From the NCBI GenBank assembly GCA_910579865.1, contig CAJTXA010000010.1, forward strand, positions 72,150 to 136,149: a DNA stretch of 64,000 bases. Direction: 5' to 3'. The translations under genes were made by a program, and so were the position numbers. The notes beneath the pieces were generated by a model, which saw nothing but the letters and a program-made list of their open reading frames with translations, did no database searches and was not told where the DNA came from. Positions 61,943-64,000 of this stretch are shown piece after piece. Every line of letters begins with the position of its first letter. Within the stretch, counting starts at the first letter, position 1. This DNA is from an uncultured Lachnospiraceae bacterium. Its GTDB lineage: Bacteria > Bacillota > Clostridia > Lachnospirales > Lachnospiraceae.

Positions 61943-63556
61943 ATGAAACACCATTCCCGTTTACGGGTTTTCATATTCACTTGTCTATTTACACTTTTCT
62001 CTACTATCCAGCCACTAGCAACTGCTGAATCAGAAGTTCCTACCACTATGGAAGAAACTTCTCCCTTTCCTGTTGATTCTACTACAGATAATATTGCTGG
62101 CTGGCCAGCAGCCCCTACTATAGAAAGTCATGCAGCAGTTGTAATAGAAGCTGAAACAGGTACTGTTTTATATGACAAAAATATGAATATGCGTTGTTAC
62201 CCAGCTAGTATTACTAAAATTTTAACTGCTATTTTAGGAATTGAAAACTGTTCCTTACAGGATATGTTATATTATTCAGAAGAGAATATTGCCTCTGTTC
62301 CAAGAGATTCCAGTCATATCGCTATCAATCCAGGCGAAGAACTTACTATGGAAAATAGTCTTTATGGCCTTTTACTAGCCTCTGCAAACGAATGTGCAAA
62401 TGCAATAGCAGAACATGTCTCTGGCTCAATTCCTGCTTTTGTAGAACGAATGAACGAACGTGCAAAAGAATTAGGTGCTATCGACACCCATTTTGCCAAT
62501 GCAAATGGTCTTCCTGACGATAACCACTATACGACTTGTTATGATATGGCTATGATTTCTCGTGCTGCTGTATTTAATGAAACTTACCGAAAAATTAATG
62601 GTACCACTTCCTATATGATTCCACCTACTAACCTACAGCCAGAATCACGTCCTGTCAATACAATGCATCGTTTAATATTAGGCGGTTCTTCTCACTACGA
62701 CGGATGTTTTGGAGGAAAAACAGGTTATACTACTGTTGCAGGCAGTACGCTTGTCACCTTTGCTGAACGAGATGGTATGACCTTAATCTGTGTTGTAATG
62801 CAATCCACCTCTCCAGCTTGCTTTACTGACAGTGCAGCTTTACTTGACTATGGATTTCACTCTTTTAAAAAGGTAAATATTGCAGAAAATGAAACCAATT
62901 ATACCTTTCATAAAAACGCTTTTTTTCCTTCCTCCTGCTCCATTTTTGATCGAGTTTCCATGGATATTGAATTAAGCAAAGATTCTATTATTGTTCTTCC
63001 AATTCATGCAGAATTTTCTGATGCAGAAGCAACAATAATCTTTACTAATTCTGAAACTGAAGAAGAAGAAAACCTTGAACCATCTACTTCATCTGAACAA
63101 ACAGAATTACTAAATCGTTCCACTCTTGCTACAATTACTTATTCCTATAGTGGACATTATATTGGTTCCGCTACTTTAGATATTATTTATGGTGATGTAG
63201 ATACATTTTCTTTTACCAAAAATACGCCAGTTGAAACTACTACTCCTTTAGAAACAACAAAACAGGAAGAGGAATCCCTTTCACAAGAATATACTGATCC
63301 AACATCAGTTGCACCAAAGCATATTATTAAAATAGATATTCGTTATTTTATTGCAGGAGTTATCATTGTTTTATTTATAATTGCATTTCTTTTCTATCTT
63401 TCTAAAACGAAGGCTGAACGGGAACGAAAAAAAAGAATTCGTCGACAGCAGAAAAGACAATTTGGTACCTATTCTCGTCTCAACATGTTATATCGATTAA
63501 AACGCCGAAATAAAAGAAGTAGTTTTAAAACTAGACGAAGAAACACTTGGTTTTAA
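61943..63556 (+). CDS. D-alanyl-D-alanine carboxypeptidase (S11 family)
   Basis: 537 residues. A signal peptide is followed by the penicillin-binding domain: S89 in the PASITK motif, SAN in LLASANECAN, and KTG in GGKTGYTT. This trims the last D-Ala from peptidoglycan stems. Beyond the usual length there is a threonine/glutamate-rich stalk, one membrane helix (IRYFIAGVIIVLFIIAFLFYLS) and a very basic cytoplasmic tail of about 45 residues. Low-GC relatives include DacF/DacA. GGAGG is 8 nt before the ATG at 61943. Confidence 0.93.
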   Translation: MKHHSRLRVFIFTCLFTLFSTIQPLATAESEVPTTMEETSPFPVDSTTDNIAGWPAAPTIESHAAVVIEAETGTVLYDKNMNMRCYPASITKILTAILGIENCSLQDMLYYSEENIASVPRDSSHIAINPGEELTMENSLYGLLLASANECANAIAEHVSGSIPAFVERMNERAKELGAIDTHFANANGLPDDNHYTTCYDMAMISRAAVFNETYRKINGTTSYMIPPTNLQPESRPVNTMHRLILGGSSHYDGCFGGKTGYTTVAGSTLVTFAERDGMTLICVVMQSTSPACFTDSAALLDYGFHSFKKVNIAENETNYTFHKNAFFPSSCSIFDRVSMDIELSKDSIIVLPIHAEFSDAEATIIFTNSETEEEENLEPSTSSEQTELLNRSTLATITYSYSGHYIGSATLDIIYGDVDTFSFTKNTPVETTTPLETTKQEEESLSQEYTDPTSVAPKHIIKIDIRYFIAGVIIVLFIIAFLFYLSKTKAERERKKRIRRQQKRQFGTYSRLNMLYRLKRRNKRSSFKTRRRNTWF

Positions 63557-63582
63557 CTTAACCTTTTAAAAACTATGATATT

Positions 63583-63649
63583 AAAAAAATCATACAATTA
63601 TAGTATCAATAAATTATAACATCTACTATAATTTTGTATGATTTTTTTT
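63583..63649 (+). terminator. Terminator of the carboxypeptidase gene
   Basis: Long stem: 63583-63605 with 63624-63648, with two unpaired T, and eight T at the end. The other strand has seven A at its far side, so it may also work in reverse. Confidence 0.85.
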
Positions 63650-64000
63650 GTATATTCTTTGTTGTTATCAACTACTTTTATTTAAATTTTATACAAATAT
63701 ATTTCCGTTTTTACTTTAACTACATCATTTATTATGGAGTGCTAATTTTCTGTTACCAATTTGTAGCCACGCCATCTAATTTCATGTTCAAATGTCTTAA
63801 ATCGGCTTATTTCCGCCTTTTCTCGATACTTTTTTTATACCACATCAGTTTTTTATTTGCCAAAGCAATCCCCTTACAGCCTAAACACCGAAAGGCTTTA
63901 CAAAAGACGGGCGGTAACGCCCTCATAAGTGCGAACTTAACAAAGCAGTCCTGGTAAAACTGCTGAATGGAACTCCTCATTTTGGTTTATCCGCCACTGC
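63650..64000. other. Unassigned edge with rise in GC
   Basis: The left half is AT-rich and empty. From about 63860 the GC content rises, and a hairpin GGGCG-GTAA-CGCCC (63909-63922) appears. A minus-strand 57-codon frame (63807-63980) reads FALMRALPPVFCKAFRC and then KKLMWYKKSIEKRRK, with a doubtful ribosome site. A plus-strand frame ends HRKALQKTGGNALISANL. Neither is a clear gene. It may be the edge of a mobile element that continues outside. Confidence 0.3.

Noticed and set aside
63634..63957. 107-codon plus-strand frame at the right edge
   Set aside because: It starts inside the carboxypeptidase terminator, has no ribosome site and crosses a change in composition.

Overview
The window reads as chromosome of a low-GC, spore-forming anaerobic member of the Clostridia, most likely a gut Lachnospiraceae. 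The grounds are strongly AT-rich intergenic DNA, purine-rich GGAGG ribosome binding sites, sporulation genes (spoIIR, a SipL-like SPOCS/LysM protein), a reverse rubrerythrin with PerR, a V-type ATPase, a T-box leader on metG, and genes for using host mucus (GH112 phosphorylase, M60 mucin-type metallopeptidase). Assignment to genus is not possible from the sequence alone.

Layout. 1-1.1 kb: 3' part of a GH112 galacto/lacto-N-biose phosphorylase. 1.3-2.5 kb: reverse rubrerythrin and PerR, with a 7-1-7 palindromic operator next to the rubrerythrin -10 box. 2.6-8.8 kb: arginine synthesis, argC-argB-argD on the minus strand (followed by a substrate-binding lipoprotein) and divergent argG, with an ARG-box-like site on the argC -35. 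8.9-13.8 kb: an ammonium transporter fused to a PII domain, an AraC regulator, cardiolipin synthase and a small membrane protein with a long leader. 13.9-22.5 kb: wall precursor genes (ddl, murI), spoIIR with a sigma-F-type promoter, ispE-gntR, pepC, the SipL-like gene and a PrcB-type lipoprotein. 22.8-31.5 kb: exported proteins of unknown role, a choline-binding-repeat protein, tadA, an acetyltransferase, a charged modular protein and a chemoreceptor. 31.6-37.5 kb: rsmA-tatD-metG with its T-box, and a DUF885-type lipoprotein peptidase. 37.5-43.1 kb: gene-poor stretches with decayed gene fragments (one IS3-like transposase), an 891-residue exported protein, gdhA, and two identical tRNA-Lys(CTT) genes. 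43.2-44.5 kb: trxA, a 54-codon gene not previously called, and trmB. 44.5-51.1 kb: a surface pair, a 1724-residue dockerin-bearing M60 peptidase and a choline-binding-repeat protein with a possible cohesin-like domain. 51.4-60.2 kb: a complete nine-gene V-type ATPase operon (G/H-C-I-K-F-E-A-B-D). 60.2-64 kb: an ABC-F ATPase and a D,D-carboxypeptidase, then an unexplained edge of higher GC.

How the parts fit. Nitrogen handling is prominent (Amt-PII, GdhA, arginine synthesis). Mucus use is suggested by the GH112 enzyme and the M60 peptidase. The most interesting candidate system is the M60/choline-binding pair: a secreted peptidase with a canonical two-loop dockerin encoded 39 bp upstream of a protein that looks able to sit on the cell wall. 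If its N-terminal domain is a cohesin, the pair would be a minimal cellulosome-like anchoring of a mucin peptidase.

Many starts were moved inward from the longest open frame to the start codon with a properly spaced ribosome binding site. Promoters, terminators and operators were found by eye, and none was scored by computation.
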